This document shows positions 8,634 through 17,197 of a DNA stretch of 64,000 bases, piece by piece. The translations under genes were made by a program, and so were the position numbers. The notes beneath the pieces are model-generated. The model made no database searches and was not told where the DNA came from. It saw only the letters and a list, made by a program, of their open reading frames with translations. The DNA is from Celeribacter litoreus (GTDB lineage Bacteria > Pseudomonadota > Alphaproteobacteria > Rhodobacterales > Rhodobacteraceae): NCBI RefSeq assembly GCF_020165855.1, contig NZ_JAIUFY010000005.1:186001-250000 (forward strand), written 5' to 3'. Positions within the stretch are counted from its first letter, which is position 1, and every line of letters starts with the position of its first letter.

Positions 8634-9002
8634 GTGGCACGTATCGCCGGCGTAAACATCCCAACCGCGAAGCGCGTTCCGATCGCGCTCACCTACATCA
8701 CTGGCATTGGCACGACCTCTGCTGAAGCAATCTGCGAAGCAGTTGGCATCGACTTCACCCGTCGTGTGAACGAACTGTCTGACGCCGAAGTTCTCGCGAT
8801 CCGCGAGCACATCGACGCGAACTACACCGTTGAAGGCGACCTTCGCCGTGAAACGCAGATGAACATCAAGCGTCTGATGGACCTCGGCTGCTACCGCGGC
8901 CTGCGTCACCGTCGTAACCTTCCGGTTCGCGGCCAGCGCACCCACACCAACGCTCGCACCCGCAAAGGCCCGGCAAAGGCCATCGCTGGTAAGAAGAAGT
9001 AA
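8634..9002 (+). CDS. rpsM: 30S ribosomal protein S13 (GTG start)
   Basis: S13 lies in the 30S head and contacts the 50S subunit and tRNAs. The frame is open from an ATG at 8553, but the true start is the GTG at 8634, seven bases after AAAGGA. It gives the conserved N-terminus [20 protein letters not shown] and 122 residues, the normal length. The C-terminal block [19 protein letters not shown] followed by RTRKG is diagnostic. Confidence 0.96.
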   Translation: MARIAGVNIPTAKRVPIALTYITGIGTTSAEAICEAVGIDFTRRVNELSDAEVLAIREHIDANYTVEGDLRRETQMNIKRLMDLGCYRGLRHRRNLPVRGQRTHTNARTRKGPAKAIAGKKK

Positions 9003-9017
9003 GGGGAGATCTGACCA

Positions 9018-9410
9018 ATGGCACGCGATACCCGTCGTACTACGAAGAAAAAAGTTTCCAAGAACATCGCCGCAGGCGTTGCTCACGTGAACTCCACCTT
9101 CAACAACACCAAAATCCTGATCTCCGACGTGCAAGGCAATGCGATCTCCTGGTCGTCTGCTGGCACCATGGGCTTCAAAGGTTCCCGCAAATCCACTCCG
9201 TACGCCGCTCAGATGGCTGCTGAGGATGCGGGCAAAAAAGCTCAGGATCACGGCGTTAAAACTCTCGAAGTCGAAGTTCAGGGCCCAGGCTCTGGTCGTG
9301 AGTCCGCTCTGCGCGCACTCGCAGCTATCGGCTTCAACATCACGTCTATTCGTGACGTGACCCCGATTGCACACAACGGCTGCCGCCCGCCGAAGCGCCG
9401 CCGCGTGTAA
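9018..9410 (+). CDS. rpsK: 30S ribosomal protein S11
   Basis: S11 lines the 30S platform near the mRNA exit. The 130-residue product has [19 protein letters not shown] near residue 25, [20 protein letters not shown], and the C-terminal [16 protein letters not shown]. It follows rpsM by 15 bases with an AGGGGAGA site. In many bacteria rpsD (S4) comes next, but here rpoA does, as is common in alphaproteobacteria. Confidence 0.97.
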   Translation: MARDTRRTTKKKVSKNIAAGVAHVNSTFNNTKILISDVQGNAISWSSAGTMGFKGSRKSTPYAAQMAAEDAGKKAQDHGVKTLEVEVQGPGSGRESALRALAAIGFNITSIRDVTPIAHNGCRPPKRRRV

Positions 9411-9432
9411 TCACAGACTACGATTTAAGGAT

Positions 9433-9452
9433 CGCGGGCCATGTTGCCCGCG
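9433..9452 (+). promoter_or_regulatory. Hairpin between rpsK and rpoA
   Basis: A 7-bp stem CGCGGGC (9433-9439) and GCCCGCG (9446-9452) with loop CATGTT is followed by GTCTCTTTGCGTTTTT. The nearest T-rich tract starts only after several bases, so it could be a weak terminator or attenuator that lowers rpoA expression relative to the ribosomal proteins. Confidence 0.5.
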
Positions 9453-9532
9453 GTCTCTTTGCGTTTTTGAGACCCCTCGGGCGTTCTTTCGCTTTAGGAC
9501 ATGGGCGTTAGAACAAGAATGGAGGCACTAGC

Positions 9533-10549
9533 ATGATCCACAAGAATTGGGCCGAGCTCATTAAACCGCAACAGCTGGACGTGAAACCGGGCAATGAGCC
9601 GGCACGTCAGGCGACCGTCGTTGCTGAACCGCTTGAGCGCGGCTTTGGCCTGACGCTGGGCAACGCGCTGCGTCGCGTGCTGATGTCGTCTCTTCAGGGC
9701 GCGGCAATCACCTCCGTTCAGATCGACAACGTTCTGCACGAATTCTCGTCCATTGCGGGCGTGCGTGAGGATGTGACCGACGTTATCCTGAACCTCAAAG
9801 GTGTATCCCTGCGCATGGACGTCGAAGGCCCGAAACGCCTGTCGATCTCCGCCAAAGGTCCGCTCGTCGTGACCGCTGGTGACATTTCTGAGTCCGCTGG
9901 CATTGAAGTCCTGAACAAAGATCACGTGATCTGTCACCTCGACGATGGCGCTGACCTGTTTATGGAACTGACTGTGAACACCGGCAAAGGCTATGTCTCT
10001 GCAGACAAAAACAAACCGGAAGATGCGCCGATCGGTCTGATCCCGGTTGATGCGATCTACTCGCCGGTCAAGAAAGTCTCCTACGACGTTCAGCCGACCC
10101 GCGAAGGTCAGGTTCTCGACTACGACAAACTGACCATGAAAATCGAAACCGATGGCTCCGTGACCCCGGAAGACGCTGTGGCATTCGCTGCACGCATCCT
10201 TCAGGATCAACTGGGCATCTTCGTGAATTTCGACGAGCCGGAAGCAGCAGGTCGTCAGGAAGAAGACGATGGTCTCGAGTTCAACCCGCTTCTGCTCAAG
10301 AAAGTGGACGAGCTGGAACTGTCCGTGCGCTCCGCGAACTGCCTCAAGAACGACAACATCGTTTACATCGGCGATCTCATCCAGAAGACCGAAGCAGAGA
10401 TGCTCCGCACGCCGAACTTCGGCCGTAAGTCTCTCAACGAGATCAAAGAGGTTCTGTCCGGCATGGGCCTGCACCTCGGCATGGATGTCGAAGAGTGGCC
10501 GCCAGAAAACATCGAAGACCTGGCGAAGAAATTCGAAGACCAGTTCTAA
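9533..10549 (+). CDS. rpoA: DNA-directed RNA polymerase subunit alpha
   Basis: The alpha subunit dimerises to assemble RNA polymerase and binds UP elements and activators. The 338-residue protein has the N-terminal dimerisation domain (about 1-235; [31 protein letters not shown]) and the C-terminal domain (about 260-325) with [20 protein letters not shown] and [17 protein letters not shown]. The C-terminal domain helices that contact DNA are intact. It is followed by a hairpin and then rplQ. Confidence 0.98.
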   Translation: MIHKNWAELIKPQQLDVKPGNEPARQATVVAEPLERGFGLTLGNALRRVLMSSLQGAAITSVQIDNVLHEFSSIAGVREDVTDVILNLKGVSLRMDVEGPKRLSISAKGPLVVTAGDISESAGIEVLNKDHVICHLDDGADLFMELTVNTGKGYVSADKNKPEDAPIGLIPVDAIYSPVKKVSYDVQPTREGQVLDYDKLTMKIETDGSVTPEDAVAFAARILQDQLGIFVNFDEPEAAGRQEEDDGLEFNPLLLKKVDELELSVRSANCLKNDNIVYIGDLIQKTEAEMLRTPNFGRKSLNEIKEVLSGMGLHLGMDVEEWPPENIEDLAKKFEDQF

Positions 10550-10556
10550 GACTTTC

Positions 10557-10578
10557 GGGGGAGGTTTCGATCTCCCCC
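10557..10578 (+). promoter_or_regulatory. Hairpin between rpoA and rplQ
   Basis: The stem GGGGGAG (10557-10563) pairs with CTCCCCC (10572-10578) across an 8-base loop just after the rpoA stop. No T run follows. It may stabilise the rpoA 3' end or attenuate rplQ. Confidence 0.45.
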
Positions 10579-10683
10579 GCTCAATGCCCGCGTAGGCGGG
10601 GAATATCCGGGCACATGCCCCAAGGAGAGTGGCTGACACGCATCGGCTGCCAGACAAAGCAAAACACGCTAAGGAGATAGAAA

Positions 10684-11112
10684 ATGCGTCACGCTAAAGG
10701 TTACCGCCGCCTCAACCGGACCCACGAACACCGCAAAGCGATGTTCTCCAACATGGCTGGCTCGCTCATTGAGCACGAACAAATCAAAACCACGCTGCCG
10801 AAAGCCAAAGAGCTTAAGCGCATCATGGACAAGCTGATCACCCTCGGCAAACGTGGCGATCTGCACGCCCGTCGTCAGGCTGCTGCTCAGCTGAAACAAG
10901 ACAAAGACGTTGCGAAACTCTTCGAAGTTCTCGGTCCGCGTTACGCCGAGCGTCAGGGTGGCTACACCCGCGTTCTGAAAGCTGGCTTCCGCTACGGCGA
11001 CATGGCTCCGATGGCGATCATCGAACTCGTTGACCGTGACCCGGCAGCGAAAGGTGCAGCTGACAAAGCACGCCTCGAAGCTGAAGAAGCTGCTTTCGCT
11101 GAAGAAGACTGA
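10684..11112 (+). CDS. rplQ: 50S ribosomal protein L17
   Basis: L17 lies near the peptide exit tunnel. The 142-residue product has the L17 core ([60 protein letters not shown]). It also has a 20-residue acidic, alanine-rich tail beyond the usual 120 or so residues, typical of alphaproteobacterial L17. AAGGAGATAGAAA is the ribosome binding site. It ends the alpha operon, with a terminator 37 bases downstream. Confidence 0.97.
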   Translation: MRHAKGYRRLNRTHEHRKAMFSNMAGSLIEHEQIKTTLPKAKELKRIMDKLITLGKRGDLHARRQAAAQLKQDKDVAKLFEVLGPRYAERQGGYTRVLKAGFRYGDMAPMAIIELVDRDPAAKGAADKARLEAEEAAFAEED

Positions 11113-11148
11113 TTTTCAGATTTCTTTGCTGACAAGCGAATCATGGAG

Positions 11149-11175
11149 ACCCCGCCATTGTGCGGGGTTTTCTTT
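11149..11175 (+). terminator. Terminator of the alpha operon
   Basis: A 7-bp stem ACCCCGC (11149-11155) pairs with GCGGGGT (11162-11168) across loop CATTGT and runs into TTTTCTTTG. It is the end of the rpsM-rplQ transcript. Confidence 0.8.
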
Positions 11176-11444
11176 GTCTAAAATGACAGGTTTTACATGT
11201 TTCTTTGATTTTATGCGCTATGGCCAATGGCTGCGTCGCTGTGACTTGACGCGATAGCGCTCCCAAATGACCTTTAAAAATGAGTGTGTTATCGCGCGGC
11301 GATGGCTGAAATTCAGGGCGAACTCCATCCCGGATGAGACGGCAGTTAACTAGGTCTCAAGATTTTTTGTTTTCAAATGAAAATCTATAGTTTAACTCTA
11401 AGAACAGTGATCGCCTTTAGGTTGTCGCGCCCTTTATACAGCAA
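11176..11444. promoter_or_regulatory. Promoter region of luxR with palindrome
   Basis: About 270 AT-rich bases between the rplQ terminator and luxR. A short inverted repeat TTTTCA-AA-TGAAAA (11370-11383) lies about 60 bases before the luxR start, next to CTATAGTTTAACTC. It is a candidate regulator site, perhaps for LuxR itself, but it is not a canonical lux box. No gene was seen here. Confidence 0.4.
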
Positions 11445-12065
11445 ATGATCTCAATGGCCGATACAACGGAACTCAATCGACTTTTTGCCCAGCTTCGCGC
11501 TGCGTCGCCTGCCGGTTACTCGGCCGGGCTTCATATTCGATTTGCGTCTCCGCTGGTTGCGGCGTCGACTTATGACCCGAAGTGGTTAGAGCATTACACG
11601 GCGAATGCATATGCGCTTCGTGATCCGATGATCGCGTGGGGTCTGAGCAGTGAAGGGGCAATAAGGTGGAGCGAGATAGAACTCCCCGATCCATTTAATC
11701 TTTGGAGGCAGGCCGCAGAATTCGGCCTGAACTTTGGAGTCGCGGTGTCCTGCGGCCCGGTTCAATCGAGATCTATTGTTGGGTGCGCGCGCGCAGATCG
11801 TGAATTCACAGATGATGAAATCCGGTCGATTGCGAAGGTTGTGCGAACTCTACACGAAATCTCTGAGCCGCAGGTCGATCTGACACAGGCGCAAATTCAG
11901 GCCCTCCGGTGCATTGCAGGCGGTGATCGTCATGCAGCAGCCGCGGCCAAGCTCGGAATTTCTGAGAGCGCTCTAAAGGCGCGTCTCGTTTCCGCGCGCG
12001 AACGTCTCATGGCCCGGACGACCTCAGAGGCCATTCAAAAAGCCAAGGAGATCAAGCTGCTCTGA
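11445..12065 (+). CDS. LuxR-family quorum-sensing transcriptional regulator
   Basis: The protein has about 206 residues. The N-terminal two thirds (about 15-135) match the autoinducer-binding fold, with a W-rich pocket region (PKWLEHYTANAYALRDPMIAWGL) and GLNFGVAVSCG. The C-terminal part (about 143-206) is a LuxR-type helix-turn-helix (LTQAQIQALRCIAGGDRHAA, LGISESALKARLVSARERL). It should bind an acyl-homoserine lactone and regulate transcription, most likely of the adjacent luxI. The start could be 11445 or the ATG at 11454. The luxI gene follows after 52 bases. Confidence 0.88.
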   Translation: MISMADTTELNRLFAQLRAASPAGYSAGLHIRFASPLVAASTYDPKWLEHYTANAYALRDPMIAWGLSSEGAIRWSEIELPDPFNLWRQAAEFGLNFGVAVSCGPVQSRSIVGCARADREFTDDEIRSIAKVVRTLHEISEPQVDLTQAQIQALRCIAGGDRHAAAAAKLGISESALKARLVSARERLMARTTSEAIQKAKEIKLL

Positions 12066-12117
12066 CGGTAGCCGTCTTTGCGATGCGTTGTTCAATCAAC
12101 TCATCTGGAGACCTACC

Positions 12118-12705
12118 ATGCAAACGACCACTCTTTCTTTTTCCAATCTGCACAACCATGGCGATCTTTTTGCGAATATGCTTCGCGCTAGACACGAAAC
12201 ATTCATTCAGCACGCCAAATGGGACCTCCCGCAAGCAGATGGAATGGAATACGACCAATACGACACGCCTGCATCGCGCTGGATCGCGGTGCATGAGTTC
12301 GGAGAGGTCTTGGCCGGCATTCGGCTAACGCCGACGACCACGAAATGTGGCATTTATTCCTATATGATCCGCGATGCTCAACGCGGATTGCTCGATAGTA
12401 TCCCGTCCGATTTGTTGTTCGAAGAAGCGCCCGTTGCCCAACACGTTTGGGAATCGAGCCGTATCTTTGTCTCGCCGCGCGTGCCTGCAAAAAGTCGTCT
12501 GAAGGTTCAGATGAACTTGATTGGTGAGATGACAAATAGTGCGCGTGAATTCGGCGCGACCTCTGTGATTTGTTTGATCCCTGAGAACGGCAATCGTTGG
12601 GGGCGCCGCGTTGGCCTCGATATCGATGTGATCGGTCCGGTCATGGACATCGAAGGCGCGCGCAACGCCTGTATGCGCATCAATCTCAGCAACAAGCTGC
12701 ATTGA
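12118..12705 (+). CDS. Acyl-homoserine-lactone synthase (LuxI family)
   Basis: LuxI enzymes make N-acyl-homoserine lactones from S-adenosylmethionine and acyl-ACP. The ATG at 12118, after CTGGAGACCTACC, gives 195 residues. Conserved features are the N-terminal LRARHETFIQ helix with its Arg, the MEYDQYDTP acidic segment, VLAGIRLTPTT, and the WESSRIFVSP block near residue 120 (the ExxR region). The rest matches roseobacter-type synthases. The acyl chain made cannot be told from sequence. It forms a unit with the luxR gene just upstream. Confidence 0.92.
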   Translation: MQTTTLSFSNLHNHGDLFANMLRARHETFIQHAKWDLPQADGMEYDQYDTPASRWIAVHEFGEVLAGIRLTPTTTKCGIYSYMIRDAQRGLLDSIPSDLLFEEAPVAQHVWESSRIFVSPRVPAKSRLKVQMNLIGEMTNSAREFGATSVICLIPENGNRWGRRVGLDIDVIGPVMDIEGARNACMRINLSNKLH

Positions 12706-12794
12706 GCGATGTGTTTTGAAGCGGGGCCGGAACGCTGCCATTTCGGTCCCGACTCATCTTTCCACCGGTCTCGCCGCGGCGTAGTCTCTGCGCC

Positions 12795-14108
12795 ATGGCT
12801 GACCTCTTTTCCCAAGATGAACCGACACCGGAGGCGACGGGCGCGCATCGCCCTCTGGCGGATCGGTTGCGACCCCAAAACCTGTCCGAAGTGATCGGTC
12901 AAGAACAAGTGCTCGGACCGGAATCGCCTCTGGGTGTTATGCTGGCGTCCGGATCTTTGTCGTCGATTGTTTTCTGGGGGCCGCCGGGCGTCGGGAAGAC
13001 GACGATCGCACGTCTGCTCGCGGATGAGACGGATCTCCATTTTGTTCAGATTTCGGCGATCTTCACAGGTGTGCCCGATCTTCGAAAGGTATTCGAGGCG
13101 GCCAAACTGCGCCGGCAGAACGGGCAGGGGACCCTCCTCTTCGTCGATGAGATCCACCGCTTCAACAAAGCGCAGCAGGACAGCTTTCTCCCGCATATGG
13201 AGGATGGCACGATCCTCTTGGTCGGTGCGACGACAGAGAACCCTTCGTTCGAGCTGAATGCTGCTGTGCTGTCTCGCTCGCAAGTTATGGTGCTGACTCG
13301 TCTGTCGCCTGATGATCTCGCACGTTTGACGGAGCGCGCAGAGGCGGAGCTCGGGGTTCAGTTGCCATTGACGGAGGCGGCCCGCCGCGCCCTCTTTGAG
13401 ATGGCGGATGGGGACGGGCGCACGCTGCTGAACCTCATTGAACAGGTTGCGGCGTGGAAAGTCCCGGCGCCACTAGAGACGGAAGCCCTCGGCAAACGCC
13501 TTATGCGACGCGCTTCAAAGTACGATAAGTCCGGCGAAGAGCACTACAACCTGATCTCGGCTTTGCATAAATCCGTGCGCGGGTCTGATCCCGATGCGGC
13601 CCTCTACTGGTTCAATCGCATGATCGAAGGTGGTGAGGACCCAAAATATATTGCGCGGCGTCTGCTGTGCATGGCTGTCGAGGACATCCAGCTCGCGGAT
13701 CCACAAGCACACACCGTGGCGCTTCACGCATGGGAAACCTACGAACGCCTCGGATCGCCGGAGGGCGAATTGGCGCTGTCACAGTGTGTTGTCTATCTGT
13801 CGCTCGCACCTAAATCGAACGCTGTCTATGCCGCGCTGAAGGCCTCGCGTGAAGCCGCGCGGAGGACTGGTTCGGAGCCGCCTCCCAAGCATATCCTGAA
13901 TGCGCCGACCAAGATGATGGCGGAGCAAGGTTACGGGGAGGGCTACATCTACGATCACGATGCAGAAGACGGGTTTTCGGGCCAGAACTTCTTTCCGGAC
14001 AGTCTGCCACGCACCCAGTTCTACAAACCGGTCGAGCGCGGTTTCGAACGCGAGCTGTCAAAACGGGTTTCTTACTTCGAAAAGCTCCGTAAACAGCGTG
14101 GAACTTGA
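12795..14108 (+). CDS. rarA: Replication-associated recombination protein A (AAA+ ATPase)
   Basis: RarA (MgsA) is a clamp-loader-like AAA+ ATPase that acts at stalled forks and interacts with SSB. The 437-residue protein has Walker A GPPGVGKTTIARLLA near residue 60, Walker B LLFVDEIHRFNKAQQD near 113, and sensor 1 GATTENPSFELN. The C-terminal MgsA domain has DPDAALYWFNRMIEGGEDP and APTKMMAEQGYGEGY. It lies 90 bases after luxI on the same strand, an arrangement I recall from other roseobacter quorum-sensing loci. Confidence 0.95.
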   Translation: MADLFSQDEPTPEATGAHRPLADRLRPQNLSEVIGQEQVLGPESPLGVMLASGSLSSIVFWGPPGVGKTTIARLLADETDLHFVQISAIFTGVPDLRKVFEAAKLRRQNGQGTLLFVDEIHRFNKAQQDSFLPHMEDGTILLVGATTENPSFELNAAVLSRSQVMVLTRLSPDDLARLTERAEAELGVQLPLTEAARRALFEMADGDGRTLLNLIEQVAAWKVPAPLETEALGKRLMRRASKYDKSGEEHYNLISALHKSVRGSDPDAALYWFNRMIEGGEDPKYIARRLLCMAVEDIQLADPQAHTVALHAWETYERLGSPEGELALSQCVVYLSLAPKSNAVYAALKASREAARRTGSEPPPKHILNAPTKMMAEQGYGEGYIYDHDAEDGFSGQNFFPDSLPRTQFYKPVERGFERELSKRVSYFEKLRKQRGT

Positions 14109-14158
14109 CATTCAAGCCTCCTGCGCACAGGAACGCGAGAACGAAAAGAGGACACAGA

Positions 14159-14533
14159 ATGGCACCTTTGATCCAAGTAGCCTTGGGCGGCGCACTCGGC
14201 GCGTCCGGAAGATATCTCACTGGACTTCTCATGAGCCGCCTCATGGGGAAGGGATTTCCGTGGGGCACTCTCACAGTGAATTTCTTCGGATGCTTCTTCA
14301 TGGGGGTCATTGTCGTGGTGCTCGCCCACGAGAACGGCAACAAATTTGCGCCGCTTCTAATGACCGGTGTTTTGGGCGGTTTCACGACCTATTCTGCGTT
14401 CTCGCTTGATGCGATGACCATCTTTGAGCGCGGTGACTACGGTTTGGCCGCGATCTATGTCGTCGGAACGCTTTTCTTGGCGCTGGGTGGTATTGCACTT
14501 GGCCTTTACGCCGCACGGGGATTCTACGCATGA
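14159..14533 (+). CDS. crcB: Fluoride efflux channel CrcB/Fluc
   Basis: CrcB/Fluc proteins are dual-topology fluoride channels of the inner membrane. The frame opens at 14105, inside the rarA tail, but the ATG at 14159 after AAAGAGGACACAGA gives a 124-residue protein of normal size with four membrane segments. Motifs are GGALGASGRYL near the N-terminus, GTLTVNFFGCFFMG, and the sodium/fluoride-site segment GGFTTYSAFSLD. Its stop overlaps the next start (ATGA). No fluoride riboswitch was seen upstream. Confidence 0.93.
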   Translation: MAPLIQVALGGALGASGRYLTGLLMSRLMGKGFPWGTLTVNFFGCFFMGVIVVVLAHENGNKFAPLLMTGVLGGFTTYSAFSLDAMTIFERGDYGLAAIYVVGTLFLALGGIALGLYAARGFYA

Positions 14534-15579
14534 GCCAGGTTCAACTCATCCAAATCGAAGATAGTCAGCCAGAGCAGCGGCTCGACCGCTGGTTCCGGAA
14601 GATGTTTCCACACGTCACGCAAGGGGCCATCGAAAAGATGTGCCGAAAAGGCGAGATCCGTGTTGACGGGGCCCGTGTAAAGTCGAACACACGCGTCGCT
14701 CCGGGGATGGAAGTGCGTATCCCTCCGTTGCCGGATGCAGGGGCGGAGCGGCCGAAACCTGTTGCTAGCAAGGTGAGCAATGCGGACGCGAAGATGATGC
14801 GCGATGCTGTGCTCTATGAGGACGACTATCTCATCGTCATCAACAAGCCCTCCGGTTTGCCGACACAGGGTGGTTCTAAACAGACGCGCCACGTTGATGG
14901 TCTCTCGGAGGCGCTTCGCGGTGATTTCCCTGAGAAGCCGCGCCTTGTGCACCGCCTCGACAAAGACACGTCCGGTGTTCTTGTGCTGGCCCGGACGCCG
15001 GTGGTTGCCACAAAGCTCACTGCAGCGTTCCGTCACAAGAATACGCGCAAGATTTACTGGGCATTGGTCGCAGGTGTGCCGACGCCGTATCTCGGCGAGA
15101 TCAAATACGGCCTCGCCAAAGCTGCAGGACATGGCAAGCGTGGCGAAGGCGAGAAGATGATCACGGTCCACCCGCGCGACATCGACGCGACGGACGGTGC
15201 GAAACGGGCGCATACGCTCTATGCTACGCTTTACCGCGTCGCCTCGCGGGCATCATGGGTGGCTATGGAGCCGATCACAGGCCGAACACACCAATTGCGT
15301 GCCCACATGGCTGCGATCGGGCATCCGATTATTGGCGACGGGAAATACGGCGGGTCGTCCCAAGAGAACCTCGGTGACGGCTGGGGCGCCCAACTTGGCG
15401 GCATTATCTCCAAGAAGCTGCATCTGCACGCACGGTCTCTGACGTTCGAGCATCCGGAGACCAAAAAGACAATGACGGTGACGGCACCTTTGCCGGATCA
15501 CATGAAGCACAGCTGGGATACGTTCGGCTGGACGGAAGATCTCGCAGCGGACGATCCGTTTGAGGAGATCCTCGGTTGA
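14530..15579 (+). CDS. rluC: 23S rRNA pseudouridine synthase, RluC/RluD family
   Basis: The 349-residue enzyme isomerises uridines in 23S rRNA. It has an N-terminal S4 RNA-binding domain (about 15-75; RLDRWFRKMFPHVTQGAIEK) and a catalytic domain with the RluC/D signature LVHRLDKDTSGVLVLAR around residues 140-155, where the Asp of HRLDKDTSG is the nucleophile, plus PITGRTHQLRAH. The assignment to RluC rather than RluD rests on general similarity. It overlaps crcB and the following HAD gene by four bases each, so the three are translationally coupled. Confidence 0.88.
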   Translation: MSQVQLIQIEDSQPEQRLDRWFRKMFPHVTQGAIEKMCRKGEIRVDGARVKSNTRVAPGMEVRIPPLPDAGAERPKPVASKVSNADAKMMRDAVLYEDDYLIVINKPSGLPTQGGSKQTRHVDGLSEALRGDFPEKPRLVHRLDKDTSGVLVLARTPVVATKLTAAFRHKNTRKIYWALVAGVPTPYLGEIKYGLAKAAGHGKRGEGEKMITVHPRDIDATDGAKRAHTLYATLYRVASRASWVAMEPITGRTHQLRAHMAAIGHPIIGDGKYGGSSQENLGDGWGAQLGGIISKKLHLHARSLTFEHPETKKTMTVTAPLPDHMKHSWDTFGWTEDLAADDPFEEILG

Positions 15580-16262
15580 AACTCGTCATCTTCGACGTTG
15601 ACGGGACGCTGGTAGACAGTCAGGCGTATATCATCATGTCGATGAGTGCTGCCTTCGCTGAGGCTGGCCGCCCCGCGCCTGACCGCGGCGAAATTCTTTC
15701 GATCGTCGGATTGTCTTTGCCGCTCGCGATGCGCGAACTTGCCCCTGACGTTGACGACGAGACGCTCGGGCGCATGGTTGAGGCCTATAAATCCGCGTTC
15801 CAGAAACATCGATTGGCGCAGGGCGCGGCGGCCTCTCCGCTTTATCCCGGAGCCGAGGAGATGGTGCGCCGTTTGGCGGGGCGCGGAGACCTTTATCTCG
15901 CGATTGCCACCGGCAAAAGCCGCCGGGGTCTAAATGCTCTCTTGGACGGTTGGGACTTCGCAGATGTGTTTGTCTCGACGCAGTCAGCGGACGAACATCC
16001 GTCAAAACCGCATCCATCGATGGTCGAGACCTGTCTGATGGAGTGCGGTCTTGAGGCTTCAGACGCCGTTGTGATCGGGGACACGACATACGATATGGAA
16101 ATGGCCAAGGCTGCGCGCTGTCATGCGATTGGGGTCAATTGGGGGTATCATGGACCAGATGCCCTTTTGACGGCTGGTGCAGTTGAAGTTTTGTCGGACT
16201 TCTCCGCGTTGGAGACTGCCCTTACGAGACTTTGGCCGGAACTGAGCAAGAAGGACGATTGA
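15576..16262 (+). CDS. HAD-superfamily phosphatase, phosphoglycolate-phosphatase-like
   Basis: The 228-residue protein has haloacid dehalogenase motif I VIFDVDGTLVDS at residues 4-15 (nucleophile Asp8), motif II near IATGKSRRGL, and motifs III/IV in the VVIGDTTYDMEMAKAARC stretch near residue 166. A helical cap lies between motifs I and II. This is the phosphoglycolate phosphatase (Gph)-like subfamily, but the substrate cannot be set from sequence. It is coupled to rluC by a four-base overlap and followed by the ATP12 gene after one base. Confidence 0.85.
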   Translation: MKLVIFDVDGTLVDSQAYIIMSMSAAFAEAGRPAPDRGEILSIVGLSLPLAMRELAPDVDDETLGRMVEAYKSAFQKHRLAQGAAASPLYPGAEEMVRRLAGRGDLYLAIATGKSRRGLNALLDGWDFADVFVSTQSADEHPSKPHPSMVETCLMECGLEASDAVVIGDTTYDMEMAKAARCHAIGVNWGYHGPDALLTAGAVEVLSDFSALETALTRLWPELSKKDD

Positions 16263-16263
16263 T

Positions 16264-16971
16264 ATGGCGGAATGGGCTGCGAAACGGTTTTGGAAAGAGA
16301 CGACCGTTGCCGAAGCAGGTGGCGGATATACGGTGCACCTCGACGGGCGCGCAGTGCGGACGCCTGCCAAAGCACCGCTCGTCGTCCCGAGCCGCGAACT
16401 CGCAGACTGGATCGCGTCGGAATGGGAGGCGCAGGAAAACGAGATCAATCCGAATACCATGCCCGCAACCCGAAGCGCGAATGCGGCCATTGATAAAGTC
16501 ACGATTCAGCATGCCGAGGTGGCGGATATGCTCGCTGAGTATGGCGACAGTGACCTTCTCTGCTACCGTGCGGACTTTCCGACTGACCTGATCAATCGTC
16601 AAGCGGCCTCCTGGGACCCGATCTTGGAGTGGGCTGAGGGCGCTCTGAGTGCCAAATTGACTCCCCGGAGTGGTGTCATCCACGCACCCCAGGACCCGGA
16701 TGCGCTTGCCCGCCTAAGCGCGCTGACGCACGAATTTGACGCCTTTCAACTCACAGCCTTCCACGATCTCGTGGGTCTCTCGGGGTCACTGATTCTCGGG
16801 TTCGCTGTGACTCAGGGATATCTGGATCCGAATGAGGCTTGGCGCCTATCTAGGATCGACGAGGACTTCCAAGTCGAGCAGTGGGGTGAAGACGAAGAGG
16901 CGGCGGAAGCTGCTGAGGTCAAGCGCCAAAGCTTCCTTCATGCCGCGCGATTTTATTGCTTGGTCAAATAA
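16264..16971 (+). CDS. ATP12 family F1-ATPase assembly chaperone
   Basis: ATP12 is the chaperone for the F1 alpha subunit in mitochondria and is found in alphaproteobacteria. The 235-residue product has the family landmarks YTVHLDGRAVRTPAKAPLVV near residue 22, WDPILEWAEGAL, and ALTHEFDAFQLTAFHDLVGL with SGSLILGFAV. It starts one base after the HAD stop, in the last position of the crcB-rluC-HAD group. A role in assembly of ATP synthase is from family knowledge. Confidence 0.92.
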   Translation: MAEWAAKRFWKETTVAEAGGGYTVHLDGRAVRTPAKAPLVVPSRELADWIASEWEAQENEINPNTMPATRSANAAIDKVTIQHAEVADMLAEYGDSDLLCYRADFPTDLINRQAASWDPILEWAEGALSAKLTPRSGVIHAPQDPDALARLSALTHEFDAFQLTAFHDLVGLSGSLILGFAVTQGYLDPNEAWRLSRIDEDFQVEQWGEDEEAAEAAEVKRQSFLHAARFYCLVK

Positions 16972-17023
16972 GTGGCGCTCTCAAGGGCGAAAGCACAATC
17001 GTCGCGCACATCTGATTACGATT

Positions 17024-17037
17024 TGATCAAATGATCA
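17024..17037. promoter_or_regulatory. TGATCA tandem palindromes upstream of bztA
   Basis: Two TGATCA palindromes lie two bases apart (17024-17029 and 17032-17037) about 160 bases before bztA. They resemble a dimeric regulator site, and a TTGACC element follows near 17066. The regulator is unknown; nitrogen control is only a guess from the transporter's substrates. Confidence 0.35.
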
Positions 17038-17197
17038 GTGGTCATGCATTTCTGTGATCGCGCCCTTGACCTTCCTGAATGAATCCTCCCAAACTAAGCC
17101 CATTGAACGGGCATTTGCCCAATTCGATATCGCCTCGACCCCCAGGGAGGGTCGAAAAAAGCGTTCATTAAGGACGCAGTATCAGGAAGAGGTAAAT

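Noticed and set aside
9494-10657. 387-residue minus-strand frame opposite rpoA
   Set aside because: Shadow of rpoA, a highly conserved gene with full family match.
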